A stretch of DNA of 64,000 bases from Rodentibacter heidelbergensis (GTDB lineage: Bacteria > Pseudomonadota > Gammaproteobacteria > Enterobacterales > Pasteurellaceae), in NCBI RefSeq assembly GCF_002000125.1, contig NZ_MLHH01000005.1, forward strand, positions 106,264-170,263. The letters run 5' to 3'. The notes under the pieces are model-generated. The model worked only from the letters and a program-made list of their open reading frames with translations, was not told the DNA's origin and did not search any database. How positions within the stretch are numbered: the first letter of the stretch is position 1; every line of letters starts with the position of its first letter. Positions 41,934-50,154 of the stretch are shown here, one piece after another. Made by a program: the position numbers and the translations under genes.

Positions 41934-41962
41934 ATTATACTGACTTTATTTTTATTTCTCAA
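41934..41962 (-). promoter_or_regulatory. Sigma-70 promoter of rpmB-rpmG
   Basis: On the minus strand, TTGAGA (41962-41957), a 17-bp spacer, then TATAAT (41939-41934). This is close to consensus and lies between radC and rpmB. Confidence 0.75.
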
Positions 41963-42014
41963 GCATAAATGCGATTTTCCTTGGCGTGAGGCGTAAAAAC
42001 TCTCACTTTAAATA

Positions 42015-42683
42015 TCAAATTGAAAGCAGACGATGTTCTGCAAAGGAATAGCAATCATTTTTTCCCACAATAAAATGATCAAGAATTCGAATTTCCATTA
42101 ATTCTGCCGAATCACAAATTTTTTGTGTAATGATTTGATCCGCATAGCTGGGTTCGGCGATGCCCGAAGGGTGATTATGTGCCAAAATCAGTGCAGCAGC
42201 ATTGCAATAAAGGGCTTCTTTTATAATTTCTCGAGGATATACGTTTGAAACATTAATCGTTCCTAAAAATAACCGCTCTTTTTTAATAAGTCGATGCTGA
42301 TTGTCTAAAAATAACACCATAAAAACCTCCCGTTCTTCCTGTTGTAATTCGGTGCGTAAATAGAGTTTAACGATTTCCGGTTCGTGAAAAACGGGAGAGT
42401 TTAACATTTCTTGTTTGAGATAACGTTTTGTCATTTCGGTGGTCGCTTGGAGTTGAATAAATTGGGTAATGCCCAAACCTTTTACCGAACAAAAAGCCTG
42501 TTGGTTGGCCGAAAGTAAAGTGCGAAGTGAACCAAAATGTTGGAGCACCTGTTCTGAAAGCGTCATCACGGGACAACCTTTGACACCGGTGCGTAAAAAA
42601 ATAGCGAGAAGTTCGTGATCGGTCAGTTGGGTTGCACCATATTTTAGTAATTTTTCACGCGGCATCAGTTCAGTGGCTTCCAT
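42015..42683 (-). CDS. radC: RadC family JAB-domain protein
   Basis: Member of the RadC family, part of the competence regulon in H. influenzae; its biochemical role is unresolved. The 222-residue product has an N-terminal helix-hairpin-helix region (about residues 40-75) and a C-terminal JAB/MPN-like metal domain with the HNHPSG motif (about residues 168-173), followed by the D of YADQIIT. Full length for the family. A CRP-S site is about 100 bp upstream, supporting induction with the DNA-uptake genes. Confidence 0.94.
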   Translation of the reverse strand: MEATELMPREKLLKYGATQLTDHELLAIFLRTGVKGCPVMTLSEQVLQHFGSLRTLLSANQQAFCSVKGLGITQFIQLQATTEMTKRYLKQEMLNSPVFHEPEIVKLYLRTELQQEEREVFMVLFLDNQHRLIKKERLFLGTINVSNVYPREIIKEALYCNAAALILAHNHPSGIAEPSYADQIITQKICDSAELMEIRILDHFIVGKNDCYSFAEHRLLSI

Positions 42684-42744
42684 CGTTTTCTCTTAGTTTT
42701 CTTTTATGTGAGTAAAATCTCGGTGAATGTTGACCGCACTTTGA

Positions 42745-42750
42745 ATATTA
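42745..42750 (-). promoter_or_regulatory. Candidate -10 box of radC
   Basis: TAATAT on the minus strand, whose centre is 33 bp from the CRP-S centre, near the spacing expected for a CRP-activated promoter. An uptake signal at 42733-42741 follows. Confidence 0.35.
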
Positions 42751-42772
42751 AGCGATAAATCAAGGGAAGAAC

Positions 42773-42788
42773 TGCGGAAAGGTTCGTA
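42773..42788. promoter_or_regulatory. CRP-S (competence regulon) site of radC
   Basis: TGCGG-N6-TCGTA (42773-42777 and 42784-42788) followed by an A-run. It resembles the pilA site and has the C/G at the discriminating position of CRP-S sites. radC of H. influenzae is a known member of the CRP-S regulon. The site is also 88 bp upstream of the divergent coaBC, but radC is the expected target. Confidence 0.75.
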
Positions 42789-42875
42789 AAAATAAAATTT
42801 TTTATTTTGTTAAATTGAAGTAAAATGCCAAGGTTGTGGTTAAGTACTAACAAACTTATTTAGTCTGGAGAAACA

Positions 42876-44096
42876 ATGAATTTAAGCGGAAAACGTATTG
42901 TTGTGGGGATAACCGGTGGTATCGCCGCTTATAAAACGATTGAATTTATTCGTTTATTGCGTAAAGCCGAGGCCGAGGTTCGTGTGGTATTAACACCGGC
43001 GGCTGAGGAATTTGTCACCCCGCTTACTTTACAGGCAATTTCCGGTCATGCCGTGTCACAATCTTTGTTAGATCCACAAGCAGAATTGGCCATGGGGCAT
43101 ATTGAACTGGCAAAATGGGCGCAGGCGATTGTGATTGCACCGGCAAGTGCGGATTTTATTGCTCGTTTTAGCGTAGGCATGGCTAATGATTTGCTCTCTA
43201 CCCTATGTTTGGCAACTTCTTCGCCCATTTTTCTTGCTCCGGCAATGAATCAACAAATGTTTGCACAACAAATCACTCAACAAAATTTGACTGCACTTCA
43301 AGAGAGAGGCGTGGTATTAATTGGGCCGAATAGTGGTTTCCAAGCTTGTGGTGATGTGGGAGCAGGGCGGATGTCTGAACCGGAGGAAATTTTGACCGCA
43401 CTTTCGGATTTCTTTTATCAGGATCAAGATTTACAGGGGCTCAATGTGGCGATTACAGCAGGTCCAACCCGTGAGCCTATTGACCCTGTGCGCTATATTT
43501 CCAATTACAGCTCTGGCAAAATGGGCTTTGCTCTTGCAGAAGCCTTTGCAAAACGAGGCGCTAATGTGACGCTCATTAGTGGTCCGGTTAATCTTATTAG
43601 CCCAAAAAATGTTAATCGAATTAATGTGATTTCTGCCCAAGAAATGTGGCATATCGCTCTTGAAAGTGCGGTTAAAAATCACATTTTTATCGGTTGTGCC
43701 GCTGTGGCGGATTATCGTGTGGCAAAGGTGGGTGAGCAGAAGATCAAAAAATCAGAAGCTGAAATGCAGCTCAAACTCATTAAAAATCCCGATATTATTG
43801 CGGATGTGGGGCATTTAGAGGAAAAACGCCCTTTCACCGTAGGGTTTGCCGCAGAAACGCAACATGTTGCTGATTATGCAAAAGATAAACTTCAACGCAA
43901 AAACCTCGATATGATTTGTGCGAATGATGTGTCGAACGGGCAGGTCTTTAATGCTGAGGAAAATGCATTGCAACTTTTTTGGAAAGGCGGAAGTAAAATA
44001 CTGGCGTTAAAATCCAAAAAAGAGTTGGCGGCCGACCTTGTCGATGAAATTATTGAACAATATAGAAAAACATCGTCATTTTTGACCGCACTTTGA
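42876..44096 (+). CDS. coaBC: Phosphopantothenoylcysteine decarboxylase / synthetase
   Basis: Bifunctional enzyme of CoA synthesis. CoaB joins cysteine to 4'-phosphopantothenate; CoaC then decarboxylates the product with FMN. The 406-residue product has an N-terminal flavoprotein domain beginning GKRIVVGITGGIAAYKTIEFIR with MGHIELAKWAQ (catalytic His at about residue 75), and a C-terminal CoaB domain with GPTREPIDPVRYISNYSSGKMG (about residues 197-218). It is divergent from radC. coaBC-dut-slmA run together, as in E. coli. Confidence 0.96.
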   Translation: MNLSGKRIVVGITGGIAAYKTIEFIRLLRKAEAEVRVVLTPAAEEFVTPLTLQAISGHAVSQSLLDPQAELAMGHIELAKWAQAIVIAPASADFIARFSVGMANDLLSTLCLATSSPIFLAPAMNQQMFAQQITQQNLTALQERGVVLIGPNSGFQACGDVGAGRMSEPEEILTALSDFFYQDQDLQGLNVAITAGPTREPIDPVRYISNYSSGKMGFALAEAFAKRGANVTLISGPVNLISPKNVNRINVISAQEMWHIALESAVKNHIFIGCAAVADYRVAKVGEQKIKKSEAEMQLKLIKNPDIIADVGHLEEKRPFTVGFAAETQHVADYAKDKLQRKNLDMICANDVSNGQVFNAEENALQLFWKGGSKILALKSKKELAADLVDEIIEQYRKTSSFLTAL

Positions 44097-44139
44097 GTCA
44101 CCTTATTGGGGCTAATAACAGTTTCAAACGGAGTATTAA

Positions 44140-44595
44140 ATGAAAAAAATTGATGTGAAAATTTTAGATCAACGGATTGGTGAAGCGTTTCCTTTACCGA
44201 CTTATGCCACAGAGGGGGCTGCCGGGTTAGATTTACGCGCATTGACTGATGAGGCATTTGAAATTCAGCCGGGAGAAACAAAACTTATTCCAACCGGTTT
44301 ATCCATTTATATTGCCGATCCTAATCTTGCTGCGGTGATTTTACCCCGCTCAGGCTTAGGGCATAAACATGGCATTGTATTGGGTAATTTGGTGGGGTTG
44401 ATTGATTCCGATTATCAAGGCCCTTTGATGGTGTCAATGTGGAATCGTGGCACTGAGCCTTTTAAAGTAGAAGTAGGGGATCGCATTGCACAATTGGTGT
44501 TTGTGCCGGTGGTGCAAGCAGAATTTAATATTGTGAATGAATTTGCAGAAACAGAACGTGGTGCAGGCGGTTTTGGTCATTCGGGTAAACAATAA
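44140..44595 (+). CDS. dut: dUTP diphosphatase
   Basis: Hydrolyses dUTP to dUMP, limiting uracil in DNA and feeding ThyA. The 151-residue product has all five dUTPase motifs, including AGLDLRA (about 27-33), [24 protein letters not shown] (about 69-92) and the C-terminal arm [10 protein letters not shown]. It is the same length as the E. coli enzyme. slmA begins 3 bp later. Confidence 0.98.
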   Translation: MKKIDVKILDQRIGEAFPLPTYATEGAAGLDLRALTDEAFEIQPGETKLIPTGLSIYIADPNLAAVILPRSGLGHKHGIVLGNLVGLIDSDYQGPLMVSMWNRGTEPFKVEVGDRIAQLVFVPVVQAEFNIVNEFAETERGAGGFGHSGKQ

Positions 44596-44598
44596 TTT

Positions 44599-45255
44599 AT
44601 GGTAGAAGAGCAATTATCTTTATCCGGTGTGGAGGAAATAGCACCGGAAGTGAAAGCACCTAAAATCGAAAAACGTACAGTGAAAGAACGCCGTCAGCAA
44701 GTGCTGACTGTGTTGACCCATATGCTTCATTCCGAGCGTGGAATGGAGAGAATGACCACCGCACGTTTAGCCCAAGAGGTGGGCGTGTCTGAGGCGGCGC
44801 TTTATCGTTATTTTCCAAGCAAAACCAAGATGTTTGAGGCGTTGATTGAAAATATCGAAAATAATTTACTGAGCAGAATTAATGCCTCCATTCGCAACGA
44901 AACGAACACCATGAACCGTGTTCATGACATTTTGCAGATGATTTTGGATTTTGCCCGCAAAAATCCGGGATTAACCCGCATTTTAACCGGTCATGCTTTA
45001 ATGTTTGAAGATCCTCAATTACAACTGCGTGTCGCCCAGTTTTTTGATCGTCTTGAAATGCAGTTTGTGAATATTTTACAAATGCGCAAATTGCGTGAAG
45101 GAAAAGGGTTTGCGGTGGATGTGCGTGTGATTGCCGCACATTTGGTTACCTTATGTGAGGGGCAATTTATGCGTTACGTGCGCACTAACTTTCGCTCCAC
45201 CTCAAATCAATCTTTCGAACAGCAATGGCGCTTTATTGAGCCGCTGTTTGCTTGA
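44599..45255 (+). CDS. slmA: Nucleoid occlusion factor SlmA
   Basis: TetR-like DNA-binding protein that blocks FtsZ assembly over the nucleoid. The 218-residue product has the helix-turn-helix [28 protein letters not shown] (about residues 56-83) and the conserved C-terminal region ending RFIEPLF. The dut-slmA linkage is classical. SlmA binding sites (palindromes of the GTGAGTACTCAC type) were not found in this window by eye. Confidence 0.94.
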   Translation: MVEEQLSLSGVEEIAPEVKAPKIEKRTVKERRQQVLTVLTHMLHSERGMERMTTARLAQEVGVSEAALYRYFPSKTKMFEALIENIENNLLSRINASIRNETNTMNRVHDILQMILDFARKNPGLTRILTGHALMFEDPQLQLRVAQFFDRLEMQFVNILQMRKLREGKGFAVDVRVIAAHLVTLCEGQFMRYVRTNFRSTSNQSFEQQWRFIEPLFA

Positions 45256-45276
45256 TTGACTTTCGAGAGGAAATAT

Positions 45277-45495
45277 ATGATTATTCCGTGGCAAGACTTA
45301 GAACCGACAACTCTTGATAATATTATTGAAAGCGTAGTATTGCGGGAGGGAACGGATTACGGTGTTGAAGAGGTTTCCCTCGAACAAAAAAAGGCGCAAT
45401 TATTAACAAAAATCTGCAATGGACGTGCGGTAATTGTTTGGTCGGAATTGCACGAATCCATTGACATAAAAGATAAAATGGAATTTTTGAAATAG
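45277..45495 (+). CDS. yheU: YheU family protein (UPF0270)
   Basis: Small conserved protein of unknown function. The 72-residue product starts [29 protein letters not shown], the UPF0270 hallmark, and contains [14 protein letters not shown] chose the ATG at 45277 because it follows a GAGAGG ribosome site; an earlier TTG at 45256 next to the slmA stop is unlikely. It lies between slmA and crp on the same strand, a position kept in H. influenzae. Confidence 0.92.
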   Translation: MIIPWQDLEPTTLDNIIESVVLREGTDYGVEEVSLEQKKAQLLTKICNGRAVIVWSELHESIDIKDKMEFLK

Positions 45496-45513
45496 AGCTG
45501 ATAAGGAGTCAAT

Positions 45514-46185
45514 ATGTCAGATTATATCGATGCAGATGTTGAAGTGGAACAACCCCCTGAAGATCGTTCGGCAAGGGATCCCGCTTTAGATTGGTTTTTG
45601 ACACATTGCCATTTACATAAATATCCGGCGAAGTCCACATTGATTCATGCCGGTGAAGATGCCACCACACTTTATTATGTGATTAAAGGAACCGTAATGG
45701 TTTCAGCAAAAGACGATGAGGGCAAAGAGATGATTTTGACTTATCTCAGTGCCGGTGAGTTTTTTGGTGAGGTGGGGCTATTTGATGAAGGTTCAAAACG
45801 TTCAGCATGGGTGAAAACCAAGACACCTTGTGAAATTGCTGAAATTTCTTATAAAAAATACCGTCAGTTAATTCAAATTAATCCTGAAATACTGATGTTT
45901 TTAACGGCTCAGTTAGCTCGCCGTGTGCAAAATACCTCCCGTCAAGTCAGTAATCTTGCCTTTTTAGATGTGGCCGGACGTATTGCGCAAACATTGATTA
46001 GTCTTGCTAAACAACCAGAAGCGATGACCCATCCTGATGGGATGCAGATCAAAATTACTCGTCAGGAAATTGGTCAAATGGTGGGCTGTTCTCGTGAAAC
46101 GGTAGGACGCATAATCAAAATGCTGGAAGACCAAAATCTTATTCACGCCCATGGTAAAACCATTGTTGTTTATGGCGTGAGATAG
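45514..46185 (+). CDS. crp: cAMP receptor protein (CRP)
   Basis: Global transcription activator binding cAMP; in Pasteurellaceae it also drives competence with Sxy at CRP-S sites. The 223-residue product has the cyclic-nucleotide domain with [17 protein letters not shown] (about residues 83-99, holding the cAMP-contact Glu, Arg and Ser) and the helix-turn-helix [24 protein letters not shown] (recognition helix RETVGR). The N-terminal 20 residues are longer than in E. coli, as in H. influenzae. Candidate targets in this window are fucI, pilA and radC. A terminator follows. Confidence 0.97.
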   Translation: MSDYIDADVEVEQPPEDRSARDPALDWFLTHCHLHKYPAKSTLIHAGEDATTLYYVIKGTVMVSAKDDEGKEMILTYLSAGEFFGEVGLFDEGSKRSAWVKTKTPCEIAEISYKKYRQLIQINPEILMFLTAQLARRVQNTSRQVSNLAFLDVAGRIAQTLISLAKQPEAMTHPDGMQIKITRQEIGQMVGCSRETVGRIIKMLEDQNLIHAHGKTIVVYGVR

Positions 46186-46190
46186 TCATT

Positions 46191-46216
46191 AAAAACCACC
46201 GAAAGGTGGTTTTTTT
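46191..46216 (+). terminator. Intrinsic terminator after crp
   Basis: Stem ACCACC/GGTGGT with GAAA tetraloop, A-run before and T-run after, starting 5 bp after the crp stop. Confidence 0.92.
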
Positions 46217-46265
46217 GTCTGTAAAATTATTTGCATATTTAATCTTCAAATAACGATACATTAAA

Positions 46266-46294
46266 TTGACAATGACGCTAAAGGGATCTATGAT
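46266..46294 (+). promoter_or_regulatory. Near-consensus sigma-70 promoter of a noncoding transcript
   Basis: TTGACA at 46266-46271, exactly 17 bp spacer, TATGAT at 46289-46294. The -35 box is perfect and the -10 box has one mismatch. Transcription should begin at about 46301. No ORF follows on this strand until cydA, more than 2 kb away, so the promoter points to an RNA gene. Confidence 0.8.
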
Positions 46295-46300
46295 ACGCAC

Positions 46301-46480
46301 AATTCCTGCACGGTATGTAGGAAGACAGGATTGGTCTCCTGAAAAGTGGCTTTAATTGGTTGAAAAACCTCTTATATTGTTTGATGTCGCACAGACTAGA
46401 ACACCTCCAATGGTGGGCTAGGTAGAAATCCCGCAGGGATGCGTGCAGTAAGCCACTTGCTGTTAAGACCAATTCTGCTT
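46301..46480 (+). ncRNA. Unidentified structured RNA between crp and dcuB
   Basis: About 180 nt that fold well on the plus strand. Hairpin 1: UUCCUGCA/UGUAGGAA (46303-46310, 46316-46323). Long closing helix P1: 12 bp, 46326-46337 with 46466-46477. Helix P2: 9 bp, AAGUGGCUU 46344-46352 with 46450-46458. Inside lie a GGUU-GAAA-AACC tetraloop hairpin (46358-46369), a CACC/GGUG hairpin with outer CUAG/CUAG (46396-46421) and AUCCC-GCA-GGGAU (46428-46440). G-U pairs in hairpin 1 and P1 would be A-C mismatches on the other strand, so the plus strand is the RNA. The 3' end is uncertain. It does not resemble 6S, tmRNA, RNase P or 4.5S RNA as I know them. Confidence 0.65.
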
Positions 46481-46677
46481 AGTTCACCACCCCAATCACT
46501 TCAATACCTTTCTCATTTTTTCTGATTTTATTCAAATAAATTCATCGTATGAGCGAATTTCCGTTGATTTGTTTTGTTATCATTCTCTCCCTGTTTTGAC
46601 CACATTTTCAATGATTGATATAAAACTCTCCATTTTCTGACCGCACTTTTGAGGGAAGCCTCAATAAAAATTGGAAT

Positions 46678-46703
46678 AAAAAAGCACCCGAAGGTGCTTT
46701 TTT
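46678..46703 (-). terminator. Intrinsic terminator after dcuB, possibly bidirectional
   Basis: Stem GCACC/GGTGC with CGAA loop, A6 on the left and T6 on the right. It follows dcuB on the minus strand by about 14 bp and could also end the plus-strand RNA transcript. Confidence 0.88.
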
Positions 46704-46717
46704 AGAGAAAGGGGAAA

Positions 46718-48049
46718 TTAGCGGATTATCAATTCCGCCACACTCACGCCAACAAGGCAAGCCACGGTGACACCGATTAAACCCGGCATCATAAAACTAT
46801 GGTTGAAATAATATTTACCAATTTTTGTGGTACCTGTCACATCAAAGTTTACAGTGGCAATATCCGATGGGTAATTCGGGATAAAGAAATAAGCGTAAGT
46901 AGCCGGCATTAATCCCACCAAGATCGGGGCAGGAATACCCAAACCAATACCCACAGGAAGTAACATCACCGCTGTTGCTGCTTGGCTGTTAATCACCACT
47001 GACACCGCAAATAAGGCTAAGGCGAATGTCCAAGGATAGGTTTGCACCATATCGGTGATAGCGGCTTTAAATTCCGGCATTGCATATTGAAAGTAGGTAT
47101 CACTCATCCAAGCGATACCATAAATGGCAATAGCAGCTACCATACCGGATTTAAAGACAACGCCATTTGGCACAATTTGTGGATTGGTTTTGGTGGCAAG
47201 TAAAATAATCCCACCGAAACAAAGCATCATCATTTGAATGACAAGTGACATTGAAATCGCTTTCCCTGTGCCGATGGTTCGAATTTCCGGAATCATTGCG
47301 ATCGCAACAATCACAACCAAAGCCAATAAGAAAAGGTAAACGGATTTTTTTGCGCCTTGAGGAAGGGCTTCGTTTAAGGTTGTGCTTGTGGTATTTAAAA
47401 TACGATCCCGCCATACAGGGTCTTCTAAACGGCGTTGATATTCAGGATCTTGCTCTAATTCTTTGCCGCGACGCATACTATATAAGGAAAGTGCAATGGT
47501 TCCTGCAAGGGTTGCCGGTACGGTCACACAGATAATATCTAACAAGCTAATATGCTCAAAGCCCGGCATTGCAGTGATCTTTCCGAGGTAGAACACCACA
47601 GCAGCCGAAAGCGGGCTAGAGGTGATCGCAAGTTGAGAAGCAACTGAAGAGGCTGCCATTGGACGTTCAGGACGAATTTTATTTTTTAAGGCCACATCGC
47701 CGATAATTGGCATAATGGTATAAACAGAATGACCAGTACCGAGCATAAAGGTCAAAAAATACACTACTAAAGGGCCAAGTAAAGTCACCCGTTTTGGGTT
47801 TCTGCGCAGAATACGCTCTGCGATTTGCAGCATAAACTTCAAGCCGCCGGCCGCTTCTAATATAGAGGCACAGGTGACAACCGCAAGGATGATGAGCATC
47901 ACATCAACAGGGGCTTTTCCCACCGGCATACGGAAGATAAAGACTTCAATAGCCAATCCAATCCCGGATACCACGCCTAATCCTATACCGCCAAAGCGAC
48001 TTCCCACATAAAGCATTAAGAGTAAGAATAAAAATTCTAAATAAAGCAT
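46718..48049 (-). CDS. dcuB: Anaerobic C4-dicarboxylate transporter
   Basis: Inner-membrane antiporter exchanging fumarate or other C4-dicarboxylates for succinate in anaerobic growth. The 443-residue product is very hydrophobic (about 10-12 spans) and has the Dcu-family segments GRFGGIGLG-like (SRFGGIGLGVV), PPVDVM-like KAPVDVMLIILAVV, GTGHSVYTIMPIIGDVA and IRPERPMAASSVASQ. It is closer to DcuB than DcuA in my judgement. I chose the ATG at 48049, which follows a GAGGT ribosome site; an earlier ATG at 48085 would add 12 residues. It is divergent from cydA across a 525-bp gap. Confidence 0.9.
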   Translation of the reverse strand: MLYLEFLFLLLMLYVGSRFGGIGLGVVSGIGLAIEVFIFRMPVGKAPVDVMLIILAVVTCASILEAAGGLKFMLQIAERILRRNPKRVTLLGPLVVYFLTFMLGTGHSVYTIMPIIGDVALKNKIRPERPMAASSVASQLAITSSPLSAAVVFYLGKITAMPGFEHISLLDIICVTVPATLAGTIALSLYSMRRGKELEQDPEYQRRLEDPVWRDRILNTTSTTLNEALPQGAKKSVYLFLLALVVIVAIAMIPEIRTIGTGKAISMSLVIQMMMLCFGGIILLATKTNPQIVPNGVVFKSGMVAAIAIYGIAWMSDTYFQYAMPEFKAAITDMVQTYPWTFALALFAVSVVINSQAATAVMLLPVGIGLGIPAPILVGLMPATYAYFFIPNYPSDIATVNFDVTGTTKIGKYYFNHSFMMPGLIGVTVACLVGVSVAELIIR

Positions 48050-48271
48050 AAATACCTCAATAAAGTTAAAAACTGCGCCAATCATACTCCTTTTTAGGCA
48101 TAAGGCTAGTGTCGATCACTTTTTTAGAGAAAGATTTTCGTTGAAAATTGATCTAATGCAATGAATGGGCAAATAAGACTAAGAAAAACCACATTATCTC
48201 TCTTAAGGGCTTAAAGGAGGTCGGATATTGTTTTCGCTAAACAATCGGTTTTTACTAGAAAAAATGAGAAA

Positions 48272-48285
48272 TTGACATGGATCAA
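48272..48285. promoter_or_regulatory. FNR-like site in the dcuB-cydA gap
   Basis: TTGAC-N4-ATCAA, one mismatch from the FNR consensus. It lies about 290 bp from cydA and 220 bp from dcuB. Both genes are controlled by FNR in relatives (dcuB activated, cydAB adjusted to low oxygen), so the target is open. Confidence 0.6.
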
Positions 48286-48574
48286 TTTACATAACTCTAC
48301 TTGATAAGAGTTATTTTCTCGTTTGTATCAAAAATGTGATCGAGATAACGTTTTTAATGTTTTTTATCCTTATGATTAGTAGTAGAATAACGGCCTATCT
48401 TGAGTTATCTGCCTTATAACCTATTGTTTTGTTGAAATGAGCAAAAGGATTTGTTGTGTGGATATTCAGTATTTGTTTAATCCGCTTGTGAGCGGAATTA
48501 AGCGTGGGGTGGTTATTTAAGGGTGACCTTTATTAATCATAGTGAATGACTTGTAATTTTTACAAGAGGTTGAG
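48286..48574 (+). promoter_or_regulatory. Long upstream region and leader of cydABX
   Basis: Nearly 300 bp of AT-rich sequence without a gene. Besides the CRP-like site it has a hairpin TCCGCT-TGTG-AGCGGA at about 48481-48496 in the probable leader, and an AAGAGG ribosome site just before cydA. I could not place a single convincing -35/-10 pair. Confidence 0.4.
48335..48350. promoter_or_regulatory. CRP-like site in the dcuB-cydA gap
   Basis: AAATGTGATCGAGATAACGTTT: the left half TGTGA is perfect and the flanks match the 22-bp CRP consensus, but the right half TAACG has two changes. It could serve either dcuB or cydA. Confidence 0.45.
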
Positions 48575-50140
48575 ATGTTAGACGTTGTTGAACTTTCTCG
48601 CTTGCAGTTTGCCTTAACTGCGTTATATCACTTCATTTTTGTCCCTTTAACATTAGGTTTGGCTTTCGTATTAGTAATTATGGAAACCACCTATGTTGTA
48701 ACAGGCAAAGAAGTCTATAAAGATATGACAAAATTCTGGGGTAAGTTATTTGGTATTAACTTTGCCCTTGGGGTGACTACCGGTATCATCATGGAATTCC
48801 AATTTGGTACTAACTGGTCCTATTATTCACACTATGTAGGTGATATTTTCGGTGCGCCATTGGCGATTGAAGCATTACTTGCATTCTTCTTAGAATCAAC
48901 CTTTGTGGGTTTATTCTTCTTTGGCTGGGATCGTTTATCTAAAGGTAAACATTTGCTGGCAACATACTGTGTGGCATTTGGTTCAAACCTTTCTGCCATG
49001 TGGATTTTGGTGGCAAACGGCTGGATGCAAAATCCGGTGGCATCAGAATTCAATTTTGAAACTGTGCGTATGGAAATGACCAGCTTCATGGATTTATGGT
49101 TAAATCCGGTTGCGCAAAGTAAATTCTTACATACCCTTTCTGCCGGTTATGTCACAGGTTCATTCTTTGTATTAGGAATCAGTGCATACTATCTATTAAA
49201 AGGTCGTGATCTTGGATTTGCAAAACGCTCTTTCTCAATTGCCGCCACTTTTGGTTTTATTGCTTCTCTTTCCGTATTAATTCTAGGTGATGAGTCAGGT
49301 TATGACATTGGTAAAGCCCAACCGGTAAAATTAGCCGCAATGGAAGCGGAGTTTGAAACCCAACCGGCGCCTGCATCATTTCATATTGCCGCTATTCCGA
49401 ATACTGCCGAAATGAAAAATGATTTTGAAATCAGCGTACCAATGATTGGCGGTATTGTGGCAACCCGTTCTTTTGATAAAGAAATCACCGGGTTAAAAGA
49501 ACTCCAAGCGTTAAATGAGCAACGCGTTCGCACTGGTATTATCGCTTATGATCTTTTCACTCAATTAAAAGCAGAGAAAAAAGCATCAGGTCAAGTGAAT
49601 CCTGAAACGAAAGCAAAATTCGAAGAAGTGAAAAAAGACCTTGGTTTTGGTTTATTGCTAAAACGCTATACCGATAAAGTGGTTGATGCGACAGAAGAAC
49701 AAATCAAACAAGCGGCTCGTGATACCATTCCAAATGTTGGTCCTAACTTCTGGGCATTCCGTGCCATGTTAGCTGTGGGTGGTTTACTTGCCTTGTTAGC
49801 ATTTGGTGCGTTTGTTCAAAATCTACGTAATAAAGTGACACAAAGCCCATTATTACTAAGAGCATTGGTATGGGGCTTGCCTTTACCTTGGATTGCTATT
49901 GAATGTGGTTGGTTCTTAGCCGAATACGGTCGTCAACCATGGGCAATCTATGAAGTATTACCGGTTGGCGTATCTGCTTCAAATTTAGGTGTGGGTGATC
50001 TTTGGTTCTCTATTGGTTTAATCTGTGCACTTTACTTAGCGTTTATTGTTGTTGAGATGTATTTAATGTTTAAATATGCACGTTTAGGTCCGAGTGCATT
50101 GAAAACCGGCAAATACTATTTTGAACAATCATCTAAATAA
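48575..50140 (+). CDS. cydA: Cytochrome bd oxidase subunit I
   Basis: Catalytic subunit of the high-affinity quinol oxidase used at low oxygen; holds haems b558, b595 and d. The 521-residue product has about nine membrane spans, the N-terminal [21 protein letters not shown] with haem ligand His19, [16 protein letters not shown] with another ligand His, the periplasmic Q-loop (about residues 250-385) and [12 protein letters not shown] near residue 440. It is first in cydA-cydB-cydX-ybgE. Confidence 0.97.
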   Translation: MLDVVELSRLQFALTALYHFIFVPLTLGLAFVLVIMETTYVVTGKEVYKDMTKFWGKLFGINFALGVTTGIIMEFQFGTNWSYYSHYVGDIFGAPLAIEALLAFFLESTFVGLFFFGWDRLSKGKHLLATYCVAFGSNLSAMWILVANGWMQNPVASEFNFETVRMEMTSFMDLWLNPVAQSKFLHTLSAGYVTGSFFVLGISAYYLLKGRDLGFAKRSFSIAATFGFIASLSVLILGDESGYDIGKAQPVKLAAMEAEFETQPAPASFHIAAIPNTAEMKNDFEISVPMIGGIVATRSFDKEITGLKELQALNEQRVRTGIIAYDLFTQLKAEKKASGQVNPETKAKFEEVKKDLGFGLLLKRYTDKVVDATEEQIKQAARDTIPNVGPNFWAFRAMLAVGGLLALLAFGAFVQNLRNKVTQSPLLLRALVWGLPLPWIAIECGWFLAEYGRQPWAIYEVLPVGVSASNLGVGDLWFSIGLICALYLAFIVVEMYLMFKYARLGPSALKTGKYYFEQSSK

Positions 50141-50154
50141 GCAGGAGACGAATT

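Noticed and set aside
46301..46480. Reading the structured RNA as a cobalamin riboswitch or 6S RNA
   Set aside because: A CAGGAGACC string on the minus strand recalls the B12 box, but the rest of the motif is missing and G-U pairs favour the plus strand. The 6S conserved blocks and end-to-end terminal stem are not seen.
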